In this document: positions 47,840-58,920 of the stretch, piece after piece
Position numbering within the stretch: the first letter of the stretch is position 1
How the letters are laid out: the number at the start of each line of letters is the position of its first letter
From: Parastagonospora avenae f. sp. tritici 18332-5
Taxonomy: Eukaryota > Ascomycota > Dothideomycetes > Pleosporales > Phaeosphaeriaceae
Assembly (NCBI GenBank): GCA_022559985.1
Contig: JAFJTR010000029.1
Location: 186,001-250,000 of the forward strand
Length of the DNA: 64,000 nucleotides
Direction: 5' to 3'
Notes under the pieces: model-generated
Seen by the model: the letters and a program-made list of their open reading frames with translations, nothing else
The model's database searches: none
What the model was told of the DNA's origin: nothing
Program-made: the position numbers and the translations under genes

Positions 47840-49231
47840 CTACTTCAGTACAGCAACCAACCGCCCTCCACTAATCTCCCTCTTCCTCATTCGATCGAGG
47901 CCTGCATTGATTCCCTCAAGCCCATCAACAGTTCCAACGACATCCGGTGGTACGAGTAGTCCTTTCACCAGCAATCGCTCGCACCAAGCACTCAAGGCTT
48001 CACCAACTTCGGGAACTTCGTGGAAAAGCTTGATCGGCACGCTATGTAACGCGACGCCTTCAGGTACGTCACTATTTGGCAATCCGGTTAAGCCCACCAT
48101 ATGTGACTTTTGGGTACGCGAACATTTCTCGAGCGGCGTTGATGGTGGACTAGGTAACTTTGCTCCAGCCGGCTCAAACACTTTGCCATCAGATGCCGGA
48201 GCTGTTGGGTTTGAGTTTGCAAGCGATCGAGAAAGGTGACTAGCCGACTCTTTTCCAATCGTATCGAAGCCAAACCGTGCCTGGGCGCCCGTGTTTGCGT
48301 TGATGATCTCAATGGCCCTTTGAGGGTCGTGCGAGTCTACCACAAGGTCAGGCCTGATGGCAGCAGTAGATGACAACCTAAGTCCATGTTTTGCGTTGTC
48401 GACGACGGAAACGATTTTCAGACCCGCAAGGCGCGCCATTTGCTTCGCAGCATGTGCACAAGTCGAACTGCCGCCCCAGATCACTAAGAAATCGTCGGCT
48501 TTTGCACGATCTGCTACAGATATACCGGTTGAGCATTCTTGCCGTATATCCGCAGGCAATCGATCCGCGTTAAGACTGCGGACCATGCTGAGCAGATCTG
48601 GACCGTCTTCGATGCCAGAGAAATCCAGCCCCATGCAAATACCCAAAGCCAATGCAGCAGACACAAATGCAACTCCGAGAATACTGCCTGAATAGATGGA
48701 GATGTTCTTCGGTATACGGATAGCATTGAACGACGATGCGACGCTGTATTGCTGGAATGCGGCTTTGCGCAGGTCGCGGTAATCGGTCGAAGGGACAACG
48801 ATCACATCGCCGTCCTTGATGCGGGAATTGCCTGCATTAGGCGCTTTGACGACTGTGCCAGCGAACTCACGGCCAGCGATGTATGGCAGTGTGGGAATTC
48901 CGAAATTGAAGTCTCTGGAGATTGTGAGCATAAATGCGTCAAGCCAGGTGTAGGAGACCTACGGTGCTTTCCAGTCAATTGGATTGAGTCCTACTGCTCC
49001 CACCTTGACTAGTAGTTCGGTATCATGCTTCAATGCTGGAACCGTGTAGTCCTGTGTGAAGTCGTAGGGCTGACGAATTGCATGTAGTAGCAAAACCGAT
49101 TGAGCTGTTGGTGATATAACCGCTCCTTCTGCTCGCTGGAAGCCACCATCGATCTTTCTTCTCTTATTATGCACAGTTTCCTCGGGGTCTGGTTTCGCCG
49201 AATTTCTTGTGCGTCGCTTCCGTGTAGACAT
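47840..49231 (-). CDS. Zinc-type/MDR alcohol dehydrogenase-like protein with a basic N-terminus
   Basis: Exons 49231-48963 and 48914-47840 (48-bp intron) give 447 residues. The MDR fold is shown by VGAVGLNPIDWKAP, LPYIAGREFAGTVVKAP, a cofactor strand VIWGGSSTCAHAAKQMARLAG and the C-terminal EGINAGLDRMRKREISGGRLV. It belongs to the zinc-independent quinone-reductase/enoyl-reductase-like branch: catalytic zinc cysteines are not evident. Unusually, the first 30 residues (MSTRKRRTRNS then NKRRK) form a bipartite nuclear-localisation-like segment ahead of the catalytic domain. It is divergent from the flavin monooxygenase at 49788. The reaction is probably NADPH-dependent reduction of a ketone or enone. 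Confidence 0.88.
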
Positions 49232-49787
49232 GGCCTCTTCTTCTCAACTTTTGGAAAAAGCTTGCTTATTTCAAGGTCAGACTTGCAACGACGTTTTGGA
49301 TCACCTGCGGAATCTCCAAATAAGATTGTGTCAAAATGGTGGCTAATTCCGGACTGCCGGCTTCCTGTAAAAGGACGTTTCGCGTTTCCCTGGGTCGTCA
49401 TCGCGCATGACATGACATGGGCCACAGAGCTTGCATGTCGGATCCCTACAGCGCTTTGCGAACACGATATTGGGTGGGGTAATAGCGCCGTCGACATTGT
49501 GGGGTCTGATGGCGTTGTACAGTAGTGGGGGGCATGCTGTGAAGCAGCGACTCTATTCGCAGCATGGAATCATGCCGATGCTTCCGACGTCCTATATCGG
49601 AAGGCATGGTAGTTTTCCCTAGGGACTTGGAGTAGGTTGACATCTTCCGATGATGCTGGTGTTGGAGTTCGCAGATAAGCGATTGCGTTAAAAACCGCTG
49701 TAAGCACACCATCCGCACCACGACTTCGCTCAAACTTACCTCGGCGCTATTGGCTAGCAACCTTACTACCTGCAACAACACTCGACA
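49232..49787. promoter_or_regulatory. Bidirectional promoter with CTTCCGA/TCGGAAG inverted repeat
   Basis: The space between the divergent MDR and flavin monooxygenase holds CTTCCGA (49581-49587) and TCGGAAG (49597-49603), a perfect 7-bp inverted repeat reading CCG-N11-CGG. This resembles a Zn2Cys6 site. It is the second divergent promoter in the cluster with paired CCG/CGG elements. Confidence 0.45.
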
Positions 49788-51559
49788 ATGACCAAGAGGA
49801 AGAGAGCGAAAAGTACTTCGGTTTCGAAGAATGCGAAACCCAGGGTTGGTGATGCCAGAGCTAGCAATGCTACAGCTAGCAAGAAGGTGATCATCAATGC
49901 ATTTGTTGAGATGTGTATGTCCTGACAAATCACGTGCACTCCTCATCAGTTTGCCGCGGGTGTATTCTTGTAGCTGACATTTGAGGTGTAGGCAGTGGTC
50001 ATCAGTCGCCAGGACTTTGGCGACATCCGGATGATCGCTCGCACGAATTCAACAATGTCGACCATTGGGTTGAGCTTGCGAAAATGCTCGAGGATGCCAA
50101 AATCCATGGTATCTTCATAGCAGACGTCCTCGGCGGCTATGATGTGTACAATGGAACCCTCGACGCGGCACAAATATCGGGTGCGCAGTGGCCAGTCAAC
50201 GAGCCCTTGGCTGTAGTTAGTGCCATGGCTGCAGCAACAAACAGCATCGGCTTTGGCGTCACCGTCTCGACCACATACGAGCAGCCGTATCACCTGGCTA
50301 GGAGGCTTTCCACGGTCGACCATCTCTCGAAGGGAAGGTCAGTCGATGTTGTTCCCCAATCTATGTGATAGCTGACTTTTCTAGGCTTGGCTGGAATGTA
50401 GGTTGTTAAACCTATGATGGCGGAAGCAATAACGAATGGTCTAGATTGTGACAAGTTACCTGGATTCTGCTGCCCGAAATATGAGCATGAAGGAACAGCT
50501 ACCGGTCAGTTCGACTGTGGGCACGCGTTCGACCGAGACTGACTATGCACAGCATGATGAAAGATATGCTCAAGCGGAAGAGTACCTTAAAGTAATGTAC
50601 AAGCTCCTTGAATCATCGTGGAGAGATGACGCTGTGGTACTGGACCGTAAAAAGGGGGTGTATACAATACCGGAGAGGGTTCGCAAGATTAACCACCAGG
50701 GAAAATACTTTGACGTGTCTGGACCTCACATCTGTCAGCCTAGCCCACAACGGACGCCCTTGATTCTTCAGGCGGGTGCATCAAAAGCTGGAAAAAATTT
50801 CGCAGCACAAAACGCAGAGGCAATCTTTGTCTCCGCGCACGCGCCCGAAGTGTGCGCAAAGAACATTGCCGAGGTTCGAGAAATCGCATCTTCGCAGTTC
50901 GGTAGAGATGGCAAGAATATCAAGGTCCTTGCGCTTGTCACTCCCATCTTAGGAAAGACTGAAGAAGAAGCCCAGGCCAAGTTGGCTGAATACCGCCAGT
51001 ATGCGTCGCTTGAGGGTGCTTTGGCTCTCTTCTGCGGATGGACCGGCATCGACCTTGGCAAGTATGGCGATGAGGAGGAATTACGGCAAGTTGAAAGCAA
51101 CGCTGTAAGATCTACAGTTGAGGGCTATGCCAGATTTTCGCCGGGAACCTCCAAATGGACGAAGCACACTGTCGCCGAGCATGTAAGTGTTGGTGGCAAC
51201 GGTCCAATATTTGTCGGAACTCCTGCACAGGTTGCCGATGGATTCCAAGCATGGATTGACGAGGCCGACGTCGACGGGTTCAATATTGTAAGTCTTGCCC
51301 CGCTGTGATATGATCTCGTTTTCACAGCCAGCAGGCCTACGCCCTCTTTCCTCAGTCTTTCAAAGACGTCATTGAGCTTCTACTTCCAGAGCTTAGAGCG
51401 CGAGGGATGTTCTGGGACGACTACGCTATTCCAAATGGGACGTATCGCGAGAATTTCTATGCAAAGAAAGGCCAAACAGGTCCACTAGATGAGCACGTCG
51501 CATCTAAGTATCGGTGGAAGGCTGGAGTCGCAGCTGAAGATCATAAAATACCAGTATAA
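49788..51559 (+). CDS. NtaA/SnaA/SoxA-type FMN-dependent monooxygenase, copy 2
   Basis: Five exons (49788-49914, 49992-50337, 50385-50397, 50445-51287, 51335-51559) keep phase and give 517 residues. The family motifs are present: CSGHQSPGLWRHPDDRS, GIFIADVLGGYDVY, RLSTVDHLSKGRLGWN, IVTSYLDSAARN, and EADVDGFNI before AYALFPQSFKDVIELLLPEL. Exon 3 has only 13 bases and encodes the heart of the GRLGWN motif, so the micro-exon is needed for a functional protein. It needs a separate FMN reductase, not seen nearby. The N-terminus is basic (MTKRKRAKSTSVSKN). Likely roles are C-N or C-S bond oxygenation; it may act with the BVMO and MDR enzymes. Confidence 0.93.
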
Positions 51560-52389
51560 GTAGCACCACGAATAAATCCGGGTTGCCGATACATGAGCTG
51601 ATGGTTTCGATGACAAGGACGTCACAGAACGCGACTTTGACGCGTCGAAATGATAGCGTGCCAAGCCGTAATGCCTAAGACTGCCATCTCCTGCCAGCAA
51701 CTCTTCACATTCACTGTTATATCAGAACTCTGCAGTCACATCAGAGAACTCCAGAGGCCCGTCCTTTTCGATGTTTATTCAGCTGCTCATCCACTCTACA
51801 GCCATGCCAAGAAGGTCCCCTCAGATTGGGACGCGTTGTTGGTCACGTGAGCGAACTACTTATGGTATTGCGCTTTAGTATGGTATTGTTGCGAACTTTC
51901 AATCAACTTCATCATTGTATCGCGCGGTCTCCCAGTGGTTTCTTGGCTCCCAATATCCACGTATCCTTATCACGTTCATTCCCCTCTGCGGCCGCTTCAT
52001 CGAAGACTCTTCTTGTCTCACGAGCGCCTCAGTCCTAGTCGAGATACCGAAATGCAATTTTATCCTTGGCAGGGCTCATTGTCCAAACAGCGTGGTTCGG
52101 ATGTCTCCAAGCGTAATTCAAGCTTTGCGTGCCTAGCATTGTCTCATCGGGGGAAGGTATAACGCCATAAGCTTTTAGCCTATTTCAGTATCGACAGTGG
52201 GTCTACCCAATCACAAAACACTCTAGCATCAAGAGTCGTCTTTGGTGGAGCACATCGGGCGTGCTGGCCTATCTTCGGATGAACTTGCAGTGTACGAGGC
52301 GCAGGTGGAGCTGAAGGGATGAGGTATGCTTATAAGGATTGTGGAAGGACGCCGCAGGCCGATTGCTCGGAACCGTCAACATCGCCAAC
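51560..52389. other. Intergenic
   Basis: Contains the promoter of the second UNC93-like transporter, with a TATAAG at 52331-52336. Otherwise nothing recognised. Confidence 0.4.
52331..52336 (+). promoter_or_regulatory. Possible TATA element
   Basis: TATAAG 54 bp before the start codon of the UNC93-like gene at 52390. Spacing is close for a TATA box if the 5' UTR is short. Confidence 0.3.
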
Positions 52390-53928
52390 ATGTCCGACAA
52401 GACCGTTGAACCCGAGATCGAAAATGCGACGGACGCGCATACTAAACCAGTATCCCGCTTTACGCGATGGTACCGAAGTCCATTGTTCAATGTCATCGTG
52501 GTCGGCATGATTTCCTTTACCCAGCCTGGGATCTGGAATGCGCTTAACAGTAAGTTTTGCGTCTTGCTGGCTGTCATCAAATACTGAGCTTCATTAGATG
52601 TTGGTGCAGGAGGACAGCAAGAGCCATATCTAGTCAATGGCGCAAACTCCCTCACATTCGGCATCATGGTCTTCGGCTGCTCGATATTTGCCATTCTTGC
52701 CAACAAGATTGGTCTTAAGACCGTTCTCATCCTAGGTACTCTTGGGTATGCACCATATAGTGCATCCCTGTATGTCAACAATCGATATGGCACACAATGG
52801 TTCGTTCTCCTCGGTGGCGCGACCTGCGGTCTTGCAGCCTCTGCACTCTGGGCATCCGAAGGCGCCATCGCCCTGGGTTATGCAGACGTGCATAACCGCG
52901 GAAAATTCACCGGAATATGGCTTGGATTGCGAGAACTTGGTCAACTCATTGGCTCCTCTATCCAACTTTCGCTCAATTACAAGAGCGGCCAGAGAGGCAA
53001 GGTCGGATACACAACATACATTGTCCTCATCGCATTGCAGTGTCTCGGGCTTCCGCTCGCACTCTTAGTGTCACCGCCCCACAAGGTAATTCATCGCGAT
53101 GGACGAAAAGTCCCTGATCCCACAAAAGACAAAGCAGTGATGAAGGAAGTGAGGCGTTGGTTTGCATTGCTCAAGGACAAGCGCTTTTTTCTGCTCATCC
53201 CGGTGATGATTGGTTTCAACTGGAACAACATATACCAAGGAATATACCTCACGCGCTACTTTTCTGTTCGTGCGCGGACACTCGGATCTTTGTCATCTGG
53301 CATTGCAGCTACTGCAGCGAACATCTTCTGGGGCTGGTTCTACGACACGAAGTTTTTCAGTCGACCAACACTGGCCAAGTGCACATGGACTGTTTTCTCA
53401 GTGCTCATGTTGGCGCTTTTTGGCTGGCAAGTCGCGAATGAGAAATTGTATGCTGAGGCGGTACCGAAAGTGACTCTAGATTGGGACTTGCCAGGCTTTG
53501 GTCGCGGTTTTGCCGTCAACGTTATGTTCCGGTAAGCCCATCAAAGGCGAAAACACCTAGATATTGGCTGACAACAAGAAAGATTTATGAACGAGAGTCA
53601 CTACATGTTCGTTTACTGGATCCTTGGCGCTTTCTTTGACGACATCGAGACTTTGACCCTGGCTGTTGGTCTGCTGCGCTCTTTCGAGTCTGTAGGTTCC
53701 TGCCTAGCCTTTGGCATTGGAGCTGCGAAGATCAAGCCAATGATCAACCTGATCATCGCCTTCGTCATGTTCGCCGTCACGATACCATCTACATTTGCGG
53801 CGACATTCCTTGTCCCAGAACGCCCGGTCGACGAACGCGCAAGGATTGAGCAAGATTCAGCACCAGAAGACAGCAGGAAGAGTGTCGAGAATGGTGTTGG
53901 CGACGCGCTGAGAAGAGATAGTTTGTGA
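52390..53928 (+). CDS. UNC93-like MFS transporter, copy 2
   Basis: Exons 52390-52549, 52598-53531 and 53583-53928 give 479 residues. The signature run FNVIVVGMISFTQPGIWNAL then NVGAGGQQEPYLVNGANSLTFG parallels copy 1 (FNMTILGLCNFSAPGIW). A further match is GYAPYSASLYVNNRYGTQW. About eleven membrane segments are visible, and the C-tail is hydrophilic and Ser/Asp-rich. Placed between the flavin monooxygenase and the secreted GMC enzyme on the same strand, it is a candidate importer or exporter for the pathway. Its ligand is unknown. Confidence 0.9.
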
Positions 53929-54464
53929 GATCTGCCGAATGATATGCCGCAATACAAACATGAAAGTGGCGAACCACATTGAAAGGATAGCCACACTCAT
54001 TGTTCATAGAAAAGATCCAAAGGGATATTGCGGTAATTCGACGCTGTCCCTTGCCCATATTAGCGAACATTGCATTATCAATAATCAGGATTTCGGGAAC
54101 AACGACGAGTAAGGAAAATCACAGAACAGGAACAACACCCGATGGCATCCGTCAATACGTACAGCCGTCCACAGAATTCAGCCGACACCTGAGTGTCTTT
54201 CGAATTGGGTCGCAGTAGCCTTTCGTGCGTAGCTGATGGCTTATGTGACGATTACACAGCATGCGCTAGGTACTTGATTCGACGTGGAGTGAGCTTGGTC
54301 CTGGAGTCTCGCCCATCCTGCAGGACTTGTGTTGTACCATGTGCTGCGGGGTAAGTCCTGATTGCTACGCGAGACGATCATCTCACTTGTATTCTGGCAG
54401 TGCTCGAGTACCCATAAGCAACCATAGCAACCTTTTCGCTATTGAAACCAAAAGTCAAGGTACC
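53929..54464. other. Intergenic
   Basis: Promoter region of the GMC oxidoreductase; nothing recognised. Confidence 0.4.
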
Positions 54465-56510
54465 ATGTCGTTCTACAAAGCGCGCCTCCAGCTCGCCATA
54501 ACCCTCCTTATCCTACATCCAGTCTTGTCGAACCCTTCCAAAGCCTTCAAAGCAAGATCTATCCGCTCACCCGTCGACTTACACGCCTCTTACGATTTCG
54601 TGATCGTAGGGGGCGGGGCAAGTGGCCTTACTGTTGCAGACCGGCTCACTGAAGACCGATCGAAGACCGTACTAGTGCTCGAATATGGACCATTTGACAC
54701 ACACGAACCAGCTGTTCTTATACCAGGCTTGCTTAATCTCACATCGACTCCTTACTGGTTCAACCTGTCATCAACGGCACAGTCAAATCTCAACAATCGC
54801 ACATTCCAAGTCACCATCGCTGCAGCCGTTGGTGGCAGTACCGTGATTAATGGCATGTTCTTCCAACGCGGCGCAAAAGCTGATTACGATGCGTGGGAAG
54901 AGCTCGGCGCCCGAGGCTGGAGCTGGTCAGATCTGCTACCGTACTTCAGAAGAAGCGAGACGTTCACCCCGCCCAATGCATCGTTTGCGCGCGAATGGGA
55001 TATCCAGTGGGACGAGCATGTACGCGGCACCCAAGGCCCACTTCAGATTAGCTATCCACCCTACCAGTTCCCCATCATCAAAGACTTCTTCCGAGCATTT
55101 CACTCACTGGGTGTCACGACACCACGCGATTCCAGTGATGGAAGAGCCAATGGCGTATTTTGGGCGCCGAGCACACTAGATCCTGTGGAGAGAACAAGAA
55201 GCTATGCAAGAACTGCGCATTACGATCTAGTCGCAGGAAATAGGCCAAATTACCATATTCTCCCCATGTCAGCAGGGACGAGAATATTGTTCGATGGATC
55301 GAAGAAGGCCATTGGCGTTGAGTATGTCAGTAGAACTCCCAGTGAAACGTTCCAGATCGGAGCGGAGAAAGAAGTTATCCTCGCAGCGGGTGCAGTACAT
55401 ACGCCTCAGCTACTACTACTTTCTGGCATAGGAGACCAGAAAGAGTTGGAGAAGCATGGCATAGAGTGTATTTCCGATGTGCCTGGGGTTGGCCACAACT
55501 TTCAAGATCATCCTACGCTGTTTTTCATCAACACGTGTAAGTAGACATGTTTTCCCTCCTCATATAGCCATCGAAGAAAGCGCTGCGCAGGTTTGACTAA
55601 CATGCCACAGTCGAAAACGATATTGATCCAAGCGTCGATGACCTGATCTCCAACCAGACTTTCGTATCTGAACAATTAGCTCTCTATGAGCGCTCCAGAG
55701 AAGGCGCCTACACGTTAGTCAATAATGGCGGCAATACTGCTGCCTTCGTTGCTCTGCCACAAATGGTCGGATCCGCCACGCTCTTCAAGCTCCTGAATTA
55801 CACCAATCCACACACGGATACCACACTGCCGCATTCGATTCAATCTCTATATAAACGCCAACATGCCATCCAATTGCGTCAAGTTGCGACGAACGATACC
55901 TCTGTGCAAGAAACTGCGTTCAACAAAGGCTTCCTGCCTATCACGCTGCTGCACCCACTTTCGAGGGGCCGCATCTCTCTCAACGCAACAAAGCCACTCT
56001 CCGCACCCCTTATTGACTACAACACGCTGTCACATCCGCTAGATTCGGAAGTCTTCGTGCAGATGCTGCGCTTCAATCGTCGCTTGCTGCAAATGCCTAG
56101 TCTCGCAGCACTGCAACCGAGGGAGCTGGTACCCGGTGCCAATGTCAATACCGATCAGATGTTGAAGAATGTGTTACCAGAGCTGGTGCAACCCACATTC
56201 CAGCACCCCTGTTGCACTGCGGCGATGGGGAAGAGAGCTCAGGGAGGAGTTGTAGACCCGGAGAGTCTACTGGTGTGGGGTGTGAAAGGGTTGAGTATTG
56301 TTGACGCGAGTTTGATGCCAATGATCGTTGGAGCACATCTGATGGCCACTGTGTATGGAGTGGCTGAGAAGGTATGTTTGAAGTTATCTGGCGCAAGTTC
56401 AATGCGCATTTGTGTCGCGGCTTATGCGCCTTGCGCGGCATCAATCCAGTTCACTGACGTGATCACAGGCTGCGGATGTGATCAAAGAAAGGCATGTGAT
56501 AATAAGCTGA
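54465..56510 (+). CDS. Secreted GMC oxidoreductase
   Basis: Exons 54465-55536, 55611-56371 and 56469-56510 give 624 residues. The ATG at 54465 opens a signal peptide (LAITLLILHPVLSNPS); a longer in-frame extension upstream lacks one. FAD motif VIVGGGASGLTVADRL, GMC signature 1 around AAAVGGSTVINGMFFQRG, signature 2 around AAGAVHTPQLLLLSGIG, and active-site His regions TFQHPCCTAAMG and MIVGAHLMATVYG are all present. N-glycosylation sites are numerous. It oxidises alcohols outside the cell, giving H2O2 or reducing another acceptor; the branch resembles aryl-alcohol-oxidase/dehydrogenase-like enzymes. It is the intact counterpart of the broken GMC gene at 22368, although the two are not close copies. 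Confidence 0.93.
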
Positions 56511-56606
56511 AAGCCATTTTCATATTATTCTGGTCGCGTCCATGATACATGGTACGCTATCACTACTGCATCTTCACTGAGCCTCCTCTGTGTCTAAGGT
56601 AGAATA

Positions 56607-57482
56607 TTAAACGGCACATCTCCAGGCCCACCATACACCCCAACAATGACATGCCGCACCAGTGACTACACAACAGTGAAACAATTGATGGCTACTTCTG
56701 AGCAAGTCAAACTTTCCTTTGTCCTTCTCTTTCGCCCACGTACAGCACTCGGGCCAACGCTTCACGAAGAACCAAGACCCAATTCCATACCACGCGCCCT
56801 CGGCAAGCCACCACATTGCGCCCCTGTAACAAAGTGCCTCGTACGCGCCATTGTACAGACAGGCATGTACGACTGGCGCAAATCCACTCAGTGCCGTTGC
56901 GATGAACGCCGCAGTCCGATTCGGTCTGTACATAGGCCCTTGCAACTTTGGATGCGGGACGAAGAGACACGAGGTAAGGACCAGTACAGCGATCATGCTA
57001 AAGTACACACGCTGATGTGCTGGCGAGTCGTAGAACCCAACGTAGATTCCCGAGATAAAAGAAGCCAGAATGAGCGCGAGAATGCCAGTGTAGTCGAGCA
57101 ACAGGCAGTTTGCACTCACGAACCTGGAGTGTTTCATCATGGTGTGGTATGTCGCGGAAAGGCTTAATGTCAGGAGCGCGGCCATCTGTGTGAGTGTCAA
57201 TATGAATCTGTCCATCCAGGGTGCTTCTACGTAGATGGACGAAATGTTGATCTGCAGCGTCGGTAGCGCGAAGGCTAAAACGAGAGCTGGAAAAAGATGG
57301 GTGTAGATGTTCAGCGATTTATTATGAATATAAGTAAGACTTTGAAGGCAGGCATGGCACGAGTTAGATTCTGGACGATAGGCCAATAGGATATGCTGAT
57401 TGTCGCGATACCAGTCTGGGAGCGAGTCGAAGTGAACGGGAGCGGGTGCAGGCGCAAGGCGTTTCGGAAAGAATCGAGGCAT
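56607..57482 (-). CDS. PAQR/Izh-type seven-transmembrane protein
   Basis: A single exon of 291 residues. The adiponectin-receptor/hemolysin-III family is recognised by LPDWYRDNQHILLAYRP, IHNKSLNIYTHL, the SATYHT motif at TM2 and the final HQLFHCCVV metal-site motif. Conserved His residues would form the zinc site of the putative ceramidase-like core. Seven hydrophobic stretches are seen. Family members act in sphingolipid and metal homeostasis. It is convergent with the GMC gene, less than 100 bp apart, so the 3' ends may overlap. It probably does not belong to the catabolic pathway. Confidence 0.93.
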   Translation of the reverse strand: MPRFFPKRLAPAPAPVHFDSLPDWYRDNQHILLAYRPESNSCHACLQSLTYIHNKSLNIYTHLFPALVLAFALPTLQINISSIYVEAPWMDRFILTLTQMAALLTLSLSATYHTMMKHSRFVSANCLLLDYTGILALILASFISGIYVGFYDSPAHQRVYFSMIAVLVLTSCLFVPHPKLQGPMYRPNRTAAFIATALSGFAPVVHACLYNGAYEALCYRGAMWWLAEGAWYGIGSWFFVKRWPECCTWAKEKDKGKFDLLRSSHQLFHCCVVTGAACHCWGVWWAWRCAV

Positions 57483-58302
57483 ATTGCGATCTAGATTCGA
57501 TAAATCGCAAGAAAGAAAATATTAAAATAGCATAGAGATGAATGTTGCTTCAAAACACAAAACGACATGCACGCGGAGCATAGAAGCGCTGTCACAGCGA
57601 GTGAAGAACAAAATCGTAAATACGCCGGCTCCGCGGGGCCATATATACAAGCGGGAATATGTGGAATCGAGATGGGGTGGTCTGGAAAAATTTGTGGTTC
57701 GCCATTGGGCAAGTGAAAAGGCGAGGAAGTTCGCAGGCCCTGGTTCGGCGGTCATCCGTTGCCGACAGTGATCATCTGCGGGATGACGTCTGCGCTTGTA
57801 TAACAGCCCTGGAGCTTAACGATTCCCAAACGCAAGCAATGACATTCTTTCATATCAATTTTCACACGTTCTTGTATGCTTTAACTGAACTATTGGAACA
57901 TATTGAACATTGTCAAACTTCGCGACATTATACACACTATGGGACTTGTCGATTTTCGCATGGTCACCGCTTCGTTCGACAAACCTGCTGTTTGATGTCA
58001 ACGCATCGTCCTTCGCTATAGCCACGCTTGGAGATTGCTGGATGTTGCAAGTCGCAAACAAGCATTAGTCGCCGTATCGGATGATATTCCAAAATACCGC
58101 CACGACTGTACAGAGACCCAATAGCTCAACCCTCCTGAGGTCGATCGCATTACAGGTGTCCTTCAGGGTAAACATTGAAGTCTCAGCAATCGAGACAAAC
58201 GGAGCTATTACAATATGCTATGCCTTACGCGCACTGGGGAATGACCTGCAACTGGAGGGATGAGAAACCATCCGATATCAAAGTGAGTGAGCCACCAATT
58301 CT
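57483..58302. other. Intergenic
   Basis: A TATATA at 57642-57647 lies about 160 bp upstream of the PAQR start on its strand and may be its TATA box. No gene recognised. Confidence 0.4.
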
Positions 58303-58865
58303 TTAGTGGACGGCAGAAATCTGTTCCATGACCCCATCTTCTTTATTCTTCTCAGTCGCCAGCGTTATGCAGAACAGATGCTTGCTTGCGTTCACGCTGA
58401 TAACTGGATCGATCACCCCACTCTGTAGAACTTCTGCAAGATCCATCGAGATACGTTCGACAGGACCTCTCGACTCCTTTCGAAAAATTTGAAAGTTGCT
58501 TCGGCTTTCTATGTTTTGCCAGATAGTGGTAATGTCGAAGTCCTCGTGAGGCGCGAATGGAGTGGCCTCTCGCATCACATTCATTTCAGCTTGGGATGCT
58601 GTGTTCAAGGCAATCTTATTCCATCGTATAGATGGGTGATGACCAGGTGAAGCTGCGTAAGATTATCATCCGCAGCAGGCTGTGCATCCTGCATCCTGGT
58701 TCGAAAAGGTACCGATTTGATTGCAGCAACTGACGGCTGAACAATTTCTGCGAAGAAAAACTGATCGAATGCTATGTTGAAAGCTTCGATGAGTGGTAAG
58801 AAGTAGAGAAAAGAAAGACGAAGGAAATTGTGCGACGTTTGCCACCATGCATTGTTGTGTCGCAT
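58303..58865 (-). pseudogene. Possible degenerate gene of unknown function
   Basis: Two overlapping minus-strand frames (58865-58605 and 58608-58303) look like consecutive parts of one protein, for instance DDNLTQLHLVITHLYDG then NTASQAEMNVMREATPFAPH. They join only with a frame change near 58605-58620. The second part has natural-looking composition (FQIFRKESRGPVERISMDLAE). No family is recognised, and an unrecognised small intron cannot be excluded. Confidence 0.3.
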
Positions 58866-58920
58866 TTCTCAGCACTTTCTTATGCATATTAAGACCAGAT
58901 CTGCAAGACAAAATCTGCAA

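Noticed and set aside
49030..49497. Minus-strand frame of 155 codons
   Set aside because: It overlaps the first exon of the MDR gene in another frame and has no domain.
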